Positions 42,671 to 56,068 of a stretch of DNA of 64,000 nt are shown here, piece by piece (position 1 is the stretch's first letter; every line of letters starts with the position of its first letter). Source of the DNA: Pleurotus djamor (lineage: Eukaryota; Basidiomycota; Agaricomycetes; Agaricales; Pleurotaceae); assembly GCA_029747585.1 (NCBI GenBank), contig JAPEVF010000096.1, positions 1-64,000 of the forward strand, in the 5' to 3' direction. The notes beneath the pieces are model-generated. The model was not told where the DNA came from, ran no database searches, and saw nothing but the letters and a program-made list of their open reading frames with translations. Made by a program: the position numbers and the translations under genes.

Positions 42671-45262
42671 GATGGGGAGGTCAGAGCGATGAATGAGTGG
42701 ATTTGCAATGGGCACTAGCAGTACTACACGTTGGCTACACGTTCCTTCCCAGAGGGCTCATCAGGCGCTCTTCAGAGTTTCATCGATGTCTTGATACCAT
42801 CCACCCAAGTCAGGTAAATGCGTATCTCGATGCCCTCTCGATGCGCTGCTGTCTTGCAAACCGATCCCAAGTCGATCAGTCGCTTCGTCACCATGTAACG
42901 CAATAGACTACATACCTTTTCCATCCAATTCAGCTGCATGTTTCCGCGCGTACGCCTCCTCTCCTGCCATTAAACCAACCGGATGTTAGCATCTTGAGTG
43001 GACAACGAGTATAAATGCATATATACATGCCTTGACCTGTGGTTTTCAAAACCACACCACGTTTTCCAAGTACCACAAAGTCGGGACTCGGTGCTACTAA
43101 GGACCTGAGGTGCAACCTTTTCGAGTCATGAGTCGCTCCAGTTGTCCGTGAACGCGCCTTGATAACAGCCTTAGGTCAATAAACGCATTCAGTTGATTTA
43201 CTGGAGGAACGGAGGGAGCATAAATTCGAAGCCGGATAGGCCGCATAATTGGGCCACGCATGACATTATTCGCGCAAAGGGTCATCTACTCTAGACTAGC
43301 AGGGGAAGTATGTTAGTGTCTTAATATTGATTTGACAGCGAAGATATACACAAAATTCTCGATGACACACCTTGAATTGAAACCAAGAATCAAAATAACA
43401 CCTCAACGACTCCTTGAAGCCTTCCGATAACTGACAGCCTCTCGAGATCTTCATGAGAAGCTGCCGATGTTAAGGCTTTGGTTCATTTCGGCGGACATTG
43501 CAAGAGTCAACCGTATGCTGTTGGATTTGAGGTATGGCGTTGGGGGCAGAATTGGTTTTCGTGATGAAAGAGGAGGGGAGGGACCTCGGGCGGATCGAAT
43601 GATAGCATAGGGATGAGAGACGATGGAGGATGTAAGACGTGCATTTGATACACGAGAAACGCAAATGGATGAAGAAAGAGGGAAAAATGAACGACACGGA
43701 AGAGGTCCAGGGAGTGGAAGAAATCGAAGCGACAAGGTGTCAGATCGATTGATCGGCGCACTTCTTTCCGCCACCAGCATCATCGCTGGCGCCAAGCACA
43801 AATACCTTACTTAGGTGCCGTCACTGACCCAACTATAGTATAGCTATGCATGAAACTCATCAACTAAAATATCAAGTTGTATCAATACGAGAGAAGCTGT
43901 TTGTCCGTTGCGCACCGAAGATCTGGCCTCGAACGACGTAGACATCTACAACCTCTGCGAACTGATAGTCAAATGGTAATTTACAAGGTCGGTGGCCAGC
44001 AACAGATACCATTCAGAGTGACGGTATACTCATATATATCATATCGTATCCTTCCAGATTCGTCGCCCCATGTACAGTTAGCGCGTCTCCGCAAACGGCG
44101 GCGGACGCAAACCAACGAGTTGCGAGGTCGAACACACGGACGAACGGACGAACGATATCACGCCGGCCAACGAAACCATGACCTAGTCGCGGCGGGACGA
44201 CGAATGCAAACTTACCTACCCTCCTCCTTTGTCCGAGGCCGACGATGGGAGTAAGCAAAAACCCCGAGTGGGGGAAGACAAGAAGCTGAAATGGAATGGC
44301 ATAAAACAGGCGAGGCGGCTCGTGAGTCTGTCGCTTCGTTTATGGGTTGCAGTCATGATTTCTTGCATCAGCGCCGATGCCAGAGGAGAGTCTACGTCGA
44401 TTGGGTACAACAATCGACGCGAACGACTCTGAAAGCGAGACATTACACCCAGGACAATCCAGACGACGTGGAAGGGCGACAGAGATCCAAGTAAGCAGCA
44501 GCGGAAACGGCTCTGAAGACGCCACCCCGACGACGAGTTGGTTGGACGCGTTTTTCGTTGGGAAGGAAGAAAGCAAACATACCTAGTACTCCCCCCTCTT
44601 GTCCTCTGGCCCATGAGTCATCGGCTACCTGCACAGCAAAGGAACCACCTACCCACCACCCCAAACCCTAAGATGGAAACTTCTCCAGTCCACCTAGTTC
44701 TGGTGTTTGTTCGATCCACCATCAATCAACCTTCCCCGCAACACGCGTATCAATCCTACTACGCATTCATCACAGCTTTCCAGGATTCTTTCGTCTTCTT
44801 CCTTTGACGTTACGCTGTATTGGGGGTGCGTATTTTCTACGCCATATGCAGGCAAAGGGGCTTCTTCCTTGGTTCTATAGCGTTCCCTCGCGCGATCCGG
44901 CGCTGAATACCGTAGCCATACCAGTGGAACCTTCGAGCTCGTGTTCGTCGGCGGCGATGAACAGTCCGACAGTGAGTCACTCTGCCCAATCTGTATTTCC
45001 CTCTTTTGGACGATCGATTCCTTACTCCTCGTCATTGTCTGCTACAGCCCACGGGGCGATCTGATCGTCTTTAGAAGGTATGTTTTGACTTTGCGAAGAA
45101 CGGGATCATACTGACCATCCTGTCCATAGCGCTTGGCCGCTCGTTGTTACACCGTAGTCTCTGAATACATCATTTGATTCTTCCAACTTCAGCGCCACGT
45201 TCGCGTCAAGACAAAGGAAAGCAAGATATGTAACTAGTGTGCGAAGCAACGACGGTCGTCGA
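42671..45262. other. 2.6-kb stretch without a confident gene
   Basis: Frames overlap on both strands with no clear domain. Candidates are 44377-44586 (+; SESETLHPGQSRRRGRATEI) and 44694-45035 (-; MTRSKESIVQKREIQIGQSD). Either could be an exon of a gene I cannot assemble. No tRNA, repeat array or transposon feature was seen. Confidence 0.35.
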
Positions 45263-45591
45263 TCAATCTACGACAACGGTTTCTCCAGCCATCACCTTGC
45301 GTACAAAGTCTTCCAACTCCTCATCGCTCAAAGGCCTTTCTGCCCTCATCGCTGGGGCCTCGGAGTGCAGAGCTAAAGGCCCAACGTACAACGCGTCAAG
45401 TCAACCACTGTCGGAGCCGAGAGGAAATGAGAGGTGTACGTACTAATGATCACGGGCTCGGCGAGCATTGCGGACATTGGGCCGGTCGTGAAGAGATCAG
45501 TTGCCTTCACGGCCGACCATAGGTCCTCAATGAGGGCGTGGCACTCAAGAACAGAGACTGCAAAATGCGTTGAGCTATGCGCGTGGATCAT
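45263..45591 (-). CDS. Small two-exon ORF of unknown function
   Basis: An ATG at 45589-45591 opens MIHAHSSTHFAVSVLE, followed by CHALIEDLWSAVKATDLFTT and MSAMLAEPVIIS. An intron (GTACGT to TTTAG) leads to exon 2, which reads ALHSEAPAMRAERPLSDEEL and EDFVRKVMAGETVVVD before TGA 45263-45265. The second exon has good coding character (acidic helix, no stops). I do not recognise it. The start may lie in a further upstream exon. Confidence 0.42.
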
Positions 45592-47038
45592 GATCAAGTT
45601 CGTGTATCCATACTTGGATTCTCTTTACTGATGACGAGGGTGCTTGTTCGCGCGAAGCTGGATCGCTCAGTCGTGCGCATTCGATGAAAGATATCATGGA
45701 TACCTGGTAGAGATGTCAGGTTGGGTTCTCATCACCTGGACGCGAACGACGTACGTCTAATCAATCTACATTGTGCTACGAGAGCACACCACTTTCCAGT
45801 GATGCTTTGAAGTGACCCAAACTTTCGACGAAGTGGGGAAGGTGGTTGTGTTTGTCCTGGAACTTGGATAGCTGGGGACATGGTTGAGGGATTGAAGACG
45901 AGCATGGGGGCAAGCTGGAAGGCAGAGTAAGAGTTCCTTGCCTTTATCAACGTATTCTTGTCCTTGACTCCGTTATATTCTAGAATTACCGCATCATGCC
46001 TCGTTTTCGTGCTACTCAACTCGATGAGCTTCCTTCCTAAATTTCTCGGGAATACCGGTCGACGGTGGGAGTCTTTACTGAGTATTATGGCGATCATCCT
46101 ACCCTTCCAGACTAGAGCAAGCACACACCTCGATCCGACTATCAAGCATGTCGTTCCAGGGACTGTGATCAGCTGTACCCTCAAATGTAACCTACCCAAA
46201 ATGGGTGAATTTGGAATACCAGAAGTTGGAATACCAGTGTATTCTAGCTTCTTGGATCCACCCACCAGTCGAAAGCCAGATGCGCTGTAAAGCGATGTAC
46301 ATAGTTTTTGGAAGCCTTCACAAGCCCGACGTTCGGGTTTCCTTACTCAAGCATCAATAGAGTGAGATGGGTCCGAACGCGAGCGGGTATGGTCTTGCGG
46401 TGCGGTTTGCTTATCACTCGCACAAAGGCTTTCTAGGAGTGCTGAGTACTAAGTGCCAAGTCCTCATGGTACTATGCCTTTCGCTGTACCATGACTGCAA
46501 CATCAACTACAAGGCGCCCGACGCGGTCCCTAATGTGCTCCTTGTGGGCTCCTATGTGACTTGTGGAAGATCGACTGGAATCCTACCATTTGAAAGTGCA
46601 CTATTCACGCCTGAGGGAATTTTCCATCGTCGAGGCACATGTGTCGTCGAGCTCATCGTCCGTGACAGCGAGGGGAATCAACCGGTACATCGTCGACACA
46701 TGGGAAAAAGGCACTTGCCGGCTATACGCCGAGGCTTCCCAGGGGTCATGGTAACACGCGAGCGCTGTGTCGTGGGTTTCTTCTCTTCCTCAATCTTTCC
46801 TTGAATTCTTCGGGCTGGGCTTGTTTTGTCACGAAAATCAACCGGACGGCAGCGACGACGACGACGGACCGTCCGACGACTCCCTTGCAATCTCCTTCTC
46901 TCTTCATATCTACATTATCTGGTCACCTTGTTTTCTCATTGCAACATATACCTCACGGCTCGTTCTAATCGACCCAAATCCATCGCCCCTTCAAAGATAC
47001 CAAGGAACGACACGCTCTGATTCGTTTCAAAAGTCGAG
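45592..47038. other. Gene-poor interval with two long unidentified ORFs
   Basis: The minus frame 45732-46265 (177 codons; contains GRLHLRVQLITVPGTTCLIV and SHRRPVFPRNLGRKLIELSS) and the plus frame 46367-46804 (145 codons; contains GLAVRFAYHSHKGFLGVLST) are open but match no family I know. They may be decayed genes. The last 200 bp must contain the xylulose kinase promoter. Confidence 0.35.
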
Positions 47039-49813
47039 ATGCCTGCACAGAATATGGGACCGTCGCTCTTTTTGGGACTGGAGCTGGCTACAGACCAGCT
47101 GAGGGCATCCATCGTCGACGAGAGCCTTGATTTGGTGGGAGTTGAATGCGTAGATTTCGACAGTGAATTGCCAGAGTACCAGTGCGTGTCATCTTCCGTT
47201 TTTCGGCGCGGTCGAAAAAACTTTCCTGTATTTCGGTTTGGGATCGTGGCTAACTCTATCCGCTTGCAGAACCCAAGGAGGCATGTTCACGACCCCAGGC
47301 GACGCTTATACTACTCCAGTCGACATGTGGATTAAGGCTTTAGGTACGCAGCTGCTCTCCATTTCACGAAAGACGGAAGCAAATTTTTATTGTGTGCCAC
47401 GTGCCAACCCTGGATTTCTATTTTAGATACCCTCCTCGAGAAACTACACAGAAATTATGATCTAACTCGAATAAAATCTATTGGTGGCTCTGCACAAGTT
47501 CGCTGTCCTTCTTGGCTTTCACGAGCTGCTACTCACGCCCCTCTGTCTTAGCACGCGTTGGTCTGGTGGAAATCAACCACCGTTCCATCATTGTCTTCAC
47601 TTGATCCTCATCTTCCCCTGCAATCTCATTTCCCAGCATTATCATTTTCGCTCCCAAATGCACCAGTTGCCCAAGATACCTCCTCGCATACGCATGCACT
47701 CGCTATTGAAGCCCTCCTCGGGGGACCCGATCTCATGGCCAGTAGAGTAGGAACCTGCGCCAATGGCTCCCTGATGGCTGCTCAACTCTTGCGCGTTCGA
47801 GAGAGCTGGCCCCAGGAGGTGTGGGCACGTACTGGTCGCGTTCAGCTTGCTACATCGTTCATTTCTAGCCTGATAGCTGGGAAATGGATGCCAATGGGCG
47901 AGGCCGAAGCCAGTGCTACCGGGATGTGGGTGCATGGTCCCAATGGTGGACAAAGCCATTGGGATGAAGGTGTCCTGGAAATAGTAGGTGGTAGCAGGGA
48001 AGATGGACGTCGCTTGCGCGGATGGCTCGGTGAGGTGGACGTATCGGGTGGCGGGCGCAGGTCAGGCAACGTGTCACGATATCTTGTGGAACGCTATGGA
48101 TTCGATCCAGGTTGGTCTTTTCTTGACCATAACCCCTGGAGTAACTGGACTAATGTCTTTTGTAACTTTTCTAGAAACTATCATTACTCCTTTTACTACC
48201 GACTATCTCTCATCGTATCTATCTCTTACGCCTTCTCCCAACGACGTTGTCCTATCTTTCGGTCCTATGGATATGCTCTTCACGCCGGCCCAACATTATA
48301 TCCCTACTCGGCTATACAATTTATACCCTCATCCTGCCCAGGATCCCAATGAGAAGAGGCGCTATATCGCCGTCCTCGCAAATAGGTCTGTTCGACATCT
48401 CTATTCACACTCCACACCCCTCAGATGTCTTTAGGAATGCCGATGTACCTCGCGCTTTAGTGCGAGATATGTACACCAAAAGTTGGAGTGCGTTTGATCG
48501 GCTTGTCGCAATCGTTCCCCCTGGTGGGTCCATTGGGTTCGTAGAGCTTTCTTGCTTCGTCGGACTTTGTGCACTTATGTTCGTTATATAGCTTGGATGA
48601 CAAGCTGTTCAGCTTCTGGCACCTTCAAGGAGATGCTTATCCTTATTCTCATGTGAAGGGCATCTATCGTTTCGAGAATGGCATTAAGGTTAATGAATTC
48701 CGAGACCTCCGTGCCAACCCTAGGTGCCTCATTGAATCACAAATTCTCTCTCTGCGCGTACGATGGTCTAGGATGATCAGCACTGGTCTCCTTGGGACAG
48801 CTCGTTCATCCGCCAAATCGCAGTCCCCCACACCTCTCTCTGGTCAAACCCCCGCCACATCTATCCCACCAAGTCTAGGTCTCACTTTCGACCCGTACGA
48901 TCATACGACTCTCCCGCCTCGGATCATCGCTACTGGTGCAGCTGCGAATTTTCCTTCAATAGCAAACATCGCGGCAGAAATATTTAACGCTGGCATTTAC
49001 GTACCTTCGACGCAAGTTGACTCTGCGCAGGTCGTCCCTCACCGTAATGCTCCTGCTCAAGGTTTCCCTGGTCGTGCCTCACTAGGGAGTGCCTATCTGG
49101 CGCGGTGGGTGTGGGGCAAGGAATGGGCTCCCAGTGGGCTGCTTGGATACGAGGAAGAGATCCGACGGCTCCTAGGAAAGCGATGGGTAGCCTCTGGTGG
49201 CGTTCCCCTGCGAACAAACATCGGTGGGCAACTGCCTGCGGATTATGTGAATGGTCATGCTACCGGCAGTACCAGCGGTGCCAACAGTGGCACAAGTACA
49301 CCATTCGGCCACCCACGGTCTGGTCTTGGGTCTAATGTCTTCGTGGAAGAGGAAGAAGAGGAGGTAGCTACGTTAGAGAGAAACGCGCATCTGGGTACCG
49401 GTTTGCTCAGCTCAGGGCTCTATGGTGTTGAGGGCACTATGGGTCAGGCCAGGATGCGTACGCACACTGGGTCCACTGTAGACACAACGACGTCCTCTAG
49501 CGGTTCAGGGGCCCCACCATCCACGGCGTTTACCACACCAGATCCTAACATGGGCATTCCCTCCCCTAGCCTCAGTATCCCATCCAATAGTGGGGTTCCT
49601 TCGGCCGCCGGGGGAAGCGGTGGACCATCCGCAACGACTCCCACCACGCCCACGCCGCTCACACCAATAGTGGCCCTGCAGACGACTGAATCAGAAGCAC
49701 AAGTCGGCCTTGCGAAAGTCGCAGAACCTGATCTCGATGCATTCCTAGCCTACGCGTCTATCGTCCCAGAGTTCTGCAGATTAGAAGGCATGCTGATCAA
49801 GGGTCTTGTCTGA
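47039..49813 (+). CDS. D-xylulose kinase
   Basis: This FGGY-family sugar kinase phosphorylates D-xylulose to xylulose 5-phosphate, feeding plant-derived pentoses into the cytosolic pentose phosphate pathway. The ATG at 47039 starts MPAQNMGPSLFLGLELATDQ (N-terminal phosphate-binding region). Next exons read TTPGDAYTTPVDMWIKAL, YDLTRIKSIGGSAQ and HALVWWKSTT (substrate-side motif). Then comes a large middle exon with VGTCANGSLMAAQLLRVRES and RSGNVSRYLVERYGFDP, followed by DVVLSFGPMDMLFTPAQHY, the C-terminal ATPase motifs near PPRIIATGAAANFPSIANIA, and GSAYLARWVWGKEW. A low-complexity insert of about 150 residues (coded at 49230-49670) separates this from the conserved end DLDAFLAYASIVPEFCRLEG. 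The gene appears intact. Confidence 0.9.
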
Positions 49814-51191
49814 TTGGATGAAATATTCTCTCGCATTCTCTTCTTAGAATTCCTTTCCCTCCAGGACATTGGCCAATTGGATTAAAGCTGTGTGACGGTG
49901 AAAGAGACGAAATTTGTTGACACGATAATGTGCTCTCATCTGCATGCTAGGTATCTTGTTTCTTCTAGCCCGTTCAAGTGTTACAACTCCTAGACGGTCA
50001 ATCTCGCTTTGTATGTATAGCATGATTTTACAGGACAGCACCAACTTTGAATTCAACTCAGTATGTCATCAACTTAACTACATTGTGCTTCACCATAACC
50101 GCCACTTAATCTACGCCATTAACGTCATTGGCTTCCGGGTACCTCAATGTGTTTTAGCGGTAATCTCGCCCCCACACTTACGATTCGCCAATGGTTGGTT
50201 CCTTCAGAGTTCCATGGAAGGGGACTCGGAGAATTGCACCTATCACTTCTGATCCAGAGGCGTGCCTTCGTGTTAGACAGCTGGTGTGTTTTCACCCAGT
50301 CTTGCTCTTTACAATACATTGGTGGGACCGTTCGACAGCTTGAGTCAAGGCATTGTCATCACCATCGGTTACGTTGACATGTGCAACTCAATAAGAGGTA
50401 CGTCGTTATCTGACGTCGAGCTTCGCATTCTCATGTTGACTAAGTTTGGGGCCAATCCCATTGTCTTCAAGGGTGCATCATGAGACATCTTGGAGTGTTC
50501 CCATTGACCAACTCCTCAGCTGACCCGAAACCGAGAGCACTCAAAGCCCAATACCGAAGACTGGAAGATCAAATTTTCCTGATATCTCCCATTCTCACGT
50601 CTATTATTTCTCTACCTCCCTCTCACTCTTGAACCTTGTGCAGACATAGCGCAGAGAAATCAGACACAACCCGTGAGCCTCTTGCGTATGACCCAGCCGG
50701 CTCTTACCCCACACTTCCCCGCACGTGGCTTGGTTGCCGGTTCAGGGCCTTCAGCTTGATCGGCTGCGCTGAAATCTACATCCCGGAAATGGAATGTACG
50801 ATCTAACACAACAGTCTGGTGATCCCCGCCATTTGGTACTCCTACTGGAGCCTTCTTGAAGTGCGCCCATTCCCAGTGGATATACCGGTCACAGGTCCTA
50901 TACTGCGCATGCTCAGAGTATTGTTTGCAAATTCCCATCAGAATTCGCTCGTAATAAAGGCAACTTTATCTAGCTTTGGTAAAGCTTGGGAGGATACTGA
51001 GAGTAGGCGTGTAACTTGAGCTCTTAATGGAGACGCACCATCAAGTGTTCTACGAAGGTCTTCGCCTGCTCACGCTGTCAGATGATGAATCGGCGACCAA
51101 ATACTTGGCTACCAATCCCGTTTAAAANGAGTACTTCCCATCGAGTTTGTTTCCCCCCACTACTCATCTGAGTACCTTTCACCTCTCATCA
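49814..51191. promoter_or_regulatory. 1.4-kb upstream region of the alcohol oxidase gene
   Basis: No gene is recognisable between the kinase stop and the alcohol oxidase start, and short frames on both strands overlap. One ambiguous base lies at 51128. The length fits an extended promoter for a strongly regulated gene. No defined operator could be named. Confidence 0.4.
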
Positions 51192-54100
51192 TGGTTCACC
51201 CACAGGAAGTCGATGTAATTGTCTGCGGGTGCGTCCGACATACCGTCCCCCTCGACGACTCCTGACATTCTTCCAACTTTCAGCGGAGGCCCCGCTGGTA
51301 GGCCCCTTTGCAATAAGGTAGTTGCACCCGCTCAAGCTTGTGTAATGCAGGATGCGTGGTAGCTGGACGTCTGGCCTATGCCGACCCAACTCTCAAAGTC
51401 ATGCTCATTGAAGGTGCTCTTATGCTTCCTTGCTTCGTACCGCCTCTAATTTCGCCTACTTGTGTTCAGGAGGAGCAAACAACCGCGATGACCCATGGGT
51501 GTATAGGTGCGCCTGGGGCGTTATGTCTAACTTAATCCGTACTAATACCGGGCATATTATTCAGGCCCGGCATCTACGTCAAGAATATGCAAAGAGATGG
51601 GATGTCAGTCAGATTTCCATTACTCTCATCTTGCACCGTTGCTAATGATATCTGTTAGAAATGACAAAGCGACATTCTATACCGATACCATGGAGTCTTC
51701 TCACCTTCGTGGAAGGAAAAGTATCGTTCCGTAAGCGATGTGACATTTCCCTTCTTTGGCGTCCAACACTGACCTCGATGTATAGCTGCGCTAACATTCT
51801 TGGTATGGTCTCACTCCTTCGCATATGATTCAATGTGATTCACCGCCGACTTACGTTTCACAGGTGGCGGCAGCAGGTAGGTGCACCTCTAAGCCGATAG
51901 AGAGTTGCCTGAGCTCATATATCTTCAGTATCAATTTCCAGGTAATACGACCAGTTACCGTGTGATGCAAGTAATGCTAAATCCCGAATACTTGCCGTAG
52001 ATGTACACCAGGGTGAGCTTAATTTGTTTGCGTGTTCCTCATTCGATTCATAAACCAACTCTACCGTCAGGCATCCGCCTCCGACTGGGGTGCGCCCCCC
52101 CTTTCCCTCACATCTACCGCCAAGTTTGACATTGCTCTTAGATGATTTCAAGATGCCCGGCTGGACGGCCAAAGGTGAGAGAAATTCACCGCTTGCTGAC
52201 TCCTTTTGACCTAAAACTCCTAGACTTACTCCCTTTGATGAAACGGGTTCGTGTGCCAGCTGAACTGGTATAACGTTATCTCATCCTCTATAGTTGGAGA
52301 ATTACCAGAAGCCAACGAACAATGACACACATGGTTATGACGGACCCATTGCGATCAGCAACGGTGGTCAGGTCACTCAAGTCGCTCAAGATTTCTTGCG
52401 AGCCGCTGACGCAGTTGGTGTACCTTTCAGCGGTGAGTTCCATGAACTGAAATTTTCTTTTGGTTCATCCTCACTCCTCGAGCAATAGACGACATCCAGG
52501 ATTTGGACACTAGTCACGGAGGTAAGTCACACTCGGGCCAAAATCTGTCGTGGCTAACGTAAAGCTTTCAACAGCTGAAATTTGGGCGAAGTACATCAAT
52601 AGGCATACAGGAAGGCGTAGTGATGCTGCCACTGGTACGCAGACTCTTGATGCTTCGGAAAATCGGTTGTCTCACCTTGAATCCCTAGCGTACGTCCACA
52701 GTGTAATGGACACACAGAGCAACTTGTTCTTGCGAACGAATGCTCGCGTGTCTCGTGTCATCTTCGAGGGAAACAAGGCCGTCGGCGTGGCATATGTCCC
52801 TTCCAGGAACCGAACCCATGGTGCCAAAGTTCAAGAAACCATTGTGAGCCTACTCTTCGCTTCTCGAAAACCCTCAGCTGACAGGTACGTTACAAGGTTC
52901 GCGCCCGCAAATGTGTCGTTGTTAGTAGCGGTACCCTTGGTACACCACAGGTAAAGCATTCAGTACCTTTTACCAAGGATATGATTAACCGATGGTACAG
53001 ATTCTGGAACGTTCCGGTGTCGGTGACTCCAAGCTGCTCCAAAAGATGGACGTCAAGGTTGTCAGCGACCTTCCTGGCGTTGGGTAAGTTGTTTCCACGC
53101 TGTGAATCGAGTTATCCGTTGATCATTCTTTACAGAGAACAATATCAAGACCACTATACCACTCTCAGCAGTAAGTCACCGTGCCATATTGATGGATGAA
53201 GCGTTGTATTTTGACCCACCGGCCAGTCTACCGTGTGTCTAACGAAACCAATACGCTCGATGACTTCCTTCGTGGCGACAAAGATGTCCAGAAAGAGGTA
53301 AACTTGACTTCGTCGATTAGTCGAAATGGGCTGATGCGCATGCTCCTATAGCTCTTCCAAGAGTGGGAGACCAGCCCCGAGAAAGCCCGCTTATCGTCCA
53401 ATGCGATTGATGCTGGTTTCAAGGTAGGAAGAGAGGGATAATTGGCTAGTCCCCCATTCATCATTTATTCTTAGATTCGGCCCACGGAAGAGGAATTGAA
53501 AGAGATGGGCCCCGAGTTCAACAAGTTGTGGAACGAGTACTTCAAGGATAAACCAGACAAGCCTGTGATGTAAGCGCGTGCGATACTTCCGTTCTTGACG
53601 CTGAGTTGAATATCTCTGTGATAAGGTTTGGTTCTATCGTCGCGGGAGCCTACGCCGACCATGCGCTTCTTCCGCCTGGCAAATACGTCACAATGTAAGT
53701 CTTGGTCGATGTCCGATCTCCTGAGTGACGCTGACAATGTTGTAGGTTCCAGTACCTGGTAAGCGACACGTACGTCAAAGAACAGCGTAATGTGCTCAAA
53801 AGACGTAGGAATATCCTGCCAGCAGGGGAAAGGTGAATTTATTATCATTTTGCTTTAGAAGTCCGACTTACCGCCTTCTTCAAGATTCACATCCAATCTA
53901 GCAATCCTTACGTGGAACCGTTCTTTGACAGTGGCTTCATGAACGACAAGGCGGACTTCGCTCCCATTCGTTGGAGTTACAAGAAGACTCGCGAGGTCGC
54001 TAGGCGTATGGATTGTGAGTGTTTGGAGCTCCGATGCACCATACTGTGATTAATGAAACATGCTAGCGTTCCGAGGAGAATTGACTTCCCACCACCCACA

Positions 54101-55010
54101 TTTCCATCCTGGTTCACCAGCTGCTTGCCGAGATATCGATATCAAGACCGCTAAGGAGATGTTGCCCAATGCTTTCACTGTCGGAATTCACATGGGTATG
54201 TCTCGCACCGCTTCCTGAAATTCGTGTTCTGAAAATAGACGGAACATCAGGTACATGGCATCGGTGGGAAGACATCGCTGTTCTGTTTGGATAGAAGTTG
54301 ACTGTTGAATAGCCCAGGCGAACCGTACGATGCCAGCAAGGTCCACGAAGACATTAAGTACACAGAAGAGGACGATAAAGCCATCGACGACTGGATCGCT
54401 GGTATGACCCCCTTCCTTTCAGGAGAATACTACTAACGTTGATCTGGGAAGACCATGTCGAGACTACCTGGCACAGTCTGGGTAAGTCCTAGAATCTTGA
54501 TCCAAGCTGCTTAACTCACCTTTGAGCAGGAACTTGTGGTAAGATTCTTTGACATCTTGGATCGACAACGAGAATCCTCAGAATATCGACAGCCATGAAG
54601 CCTCGCGAGCAAGGAGGTGTTGTCGATGAGCGGCTCAATGTTTACGGTCAGCCACTCGAACTTCTTGTGTTGCCTTCCGTCGCGAACTCACTCCTTACGT
54701 AGGCACGGAGAACTTGAAGTGTGTTGACTTGAGTATCTGCCCTGTAAGTTCAAATGAAGGCATTGTAATGATTACGCTGAATCCCACCTACAGGACAACC
54801 TTGGAACAAACACATACTCTTCTGCTTTGCTCGTTGGAGAGAAGGGTGCCGAGTTGCTCTGCGAAGAGCTGGGTACGGAATTTCCCTCTTATTCGCAATT
54901 GAGAACCATGTTGACACCCGGATACAGGTATCAAGGTCAAGACCCCTCACGCCCCCGTCCCCCATGCTCCCGTTCCCAAGGGTGTACCCGCGACCCAGCA
55001 AGTTCGTTAA
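51192..55010 (+). CDS. FAD-dependent alcohol (methanol) oxidase, GMC family
   Basis: It oxidises methanol and other short alcohols with oxygen to aldehyde and hydrogen peroxide. In wood-decay fungi it is a suspected peroxide source for lignocellulose attack. More than 25 short introns are needed. In order: [13 protein letters not shown] and GGPAG (FAD loop), [116 protein letters not shown], and [20 protein letters not shown]. Then [31 protein letters not shown], the catalytic region [19 protein letters not shown], and [20 protein letters not shown]. The C-terminus is [18 protein letters not shown] at TAA 55008-55010. It ends without a classical PTS1 tripeptide. All GMC motifs are present and the gene looks functional. 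Confidence 0.94.
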
Positions 55011-55115
55011 GTAACCAATCTGCCTTCATGCTTAAGTGTACGATACGCGCGAAATTTGGAAGTTTGTCATCTTGAATGTTCATGTATACTGGTCTGATTT
55101 GTGTAACAATACAAT

Positions 55116-56068
55116 CTACATCTCTCCGCACTCTGCAGATTGGGATGAGTCGATACACTTCGTGATCAAACATAAGAGCGCACCTGTTATTTTAACCGTC
55201 AACTTGGGACGATTGTTTTGTCCAGTTGGAACGTTCTCAATCTTTCTTAAAGTGAGCATTCCATCAATAACCTTCCCGAAGACAACATGCTTTCCGTCCA
55301 AGAAATCGCACTTCGCCGTGGTGATGAAAAACTGGCACCCATTCGTATTGGGTCCGGAGTTTGCCTAGGATGAAACGAATGCTCCGATGAGCAAGTAGTG
55401 GGTAATGTGAGATCCTCGTACCATGGAAAGTAGTCCAGGACCGGTGTGCTTCTCAGTGAAGTTCTCGTCCTAAAGCCACTGACCCATGAGTTCCTTGCAA
55501 GCGGGAGCGCTAGACGTCACTCACCGGAAACTTATCACCATATATTGAGAAGGATCCAGTTCCATCACCTTTCATGAAGTCGCCGCCTGGGAAAGGTCAT
55601 ATATATTGCATGGCGAAAGCGAAAACTTGTAGGCATACCTTGACACATAAAATTGGGCACCCTACGCATAATCGTAAGAGCATAAAAAGATCTAGAGAAG
55701 CTTGCTTACACTCTAGATATATGTCGATATCAGCACTGTGGTGGGTAAGGCCCATAGTAGCGATGTACATCTACCTGTGGAAAGTCGCGTTTTTATAACC
55801 TTGGGGACGAGAATTTACGCTGCAGCGCATCAGAGTTGGGTCGTAAGTCGTCATATGGGGAGCCATACCGATATTCTCCTGTACATAACTGACGAAAGTT
55901 CTCTGCAGTCCTGCTCTGGAGTCAGCAAAGACAATTATGGAAAGGCAACTACTGTAAAGAGGCGCACTTTGGTACGATATCGCTGAAGAGTTCCATTTTC
56001 ATGCGACCGGCAGGAGTTTCGCCTATGTTTATGTCCATGAATACTATGGGCCTTGGATTCGTTGTCAT
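55116..56068 (-). CDS. Cyclophilin H, peptidyl-prolyl isomerase of the U4/U6.U5 tri-snRNP
   Basis: A proline isomerase known to bind the Prp3-Prp4 (60K) proteins of the spliceosomal tri-snRNP. The ATG at 56066-56068 starts [20 protein letters not shown], then [14 protein letters not shown]. Exons continue [108 protein letters not shown] and [20 protein letters not shown], with a last tiny exon ECGEM ending at 55116. The active-site pattern ([24 protein letters not shown]) is intact. The C-terminal CGEM matches human cyclophilin H. About 173 residues, close to the usual 177. Confidence 0.92.

Noticed and set aside
52600..52690. Apparent 22-residue insertion in alcohol oxidase after RRSDAAT
   Set aside because: It is an intron (GTACGC to CCCTAG) that happens to be open; removal restores the conserved [15 protein letters not shown].
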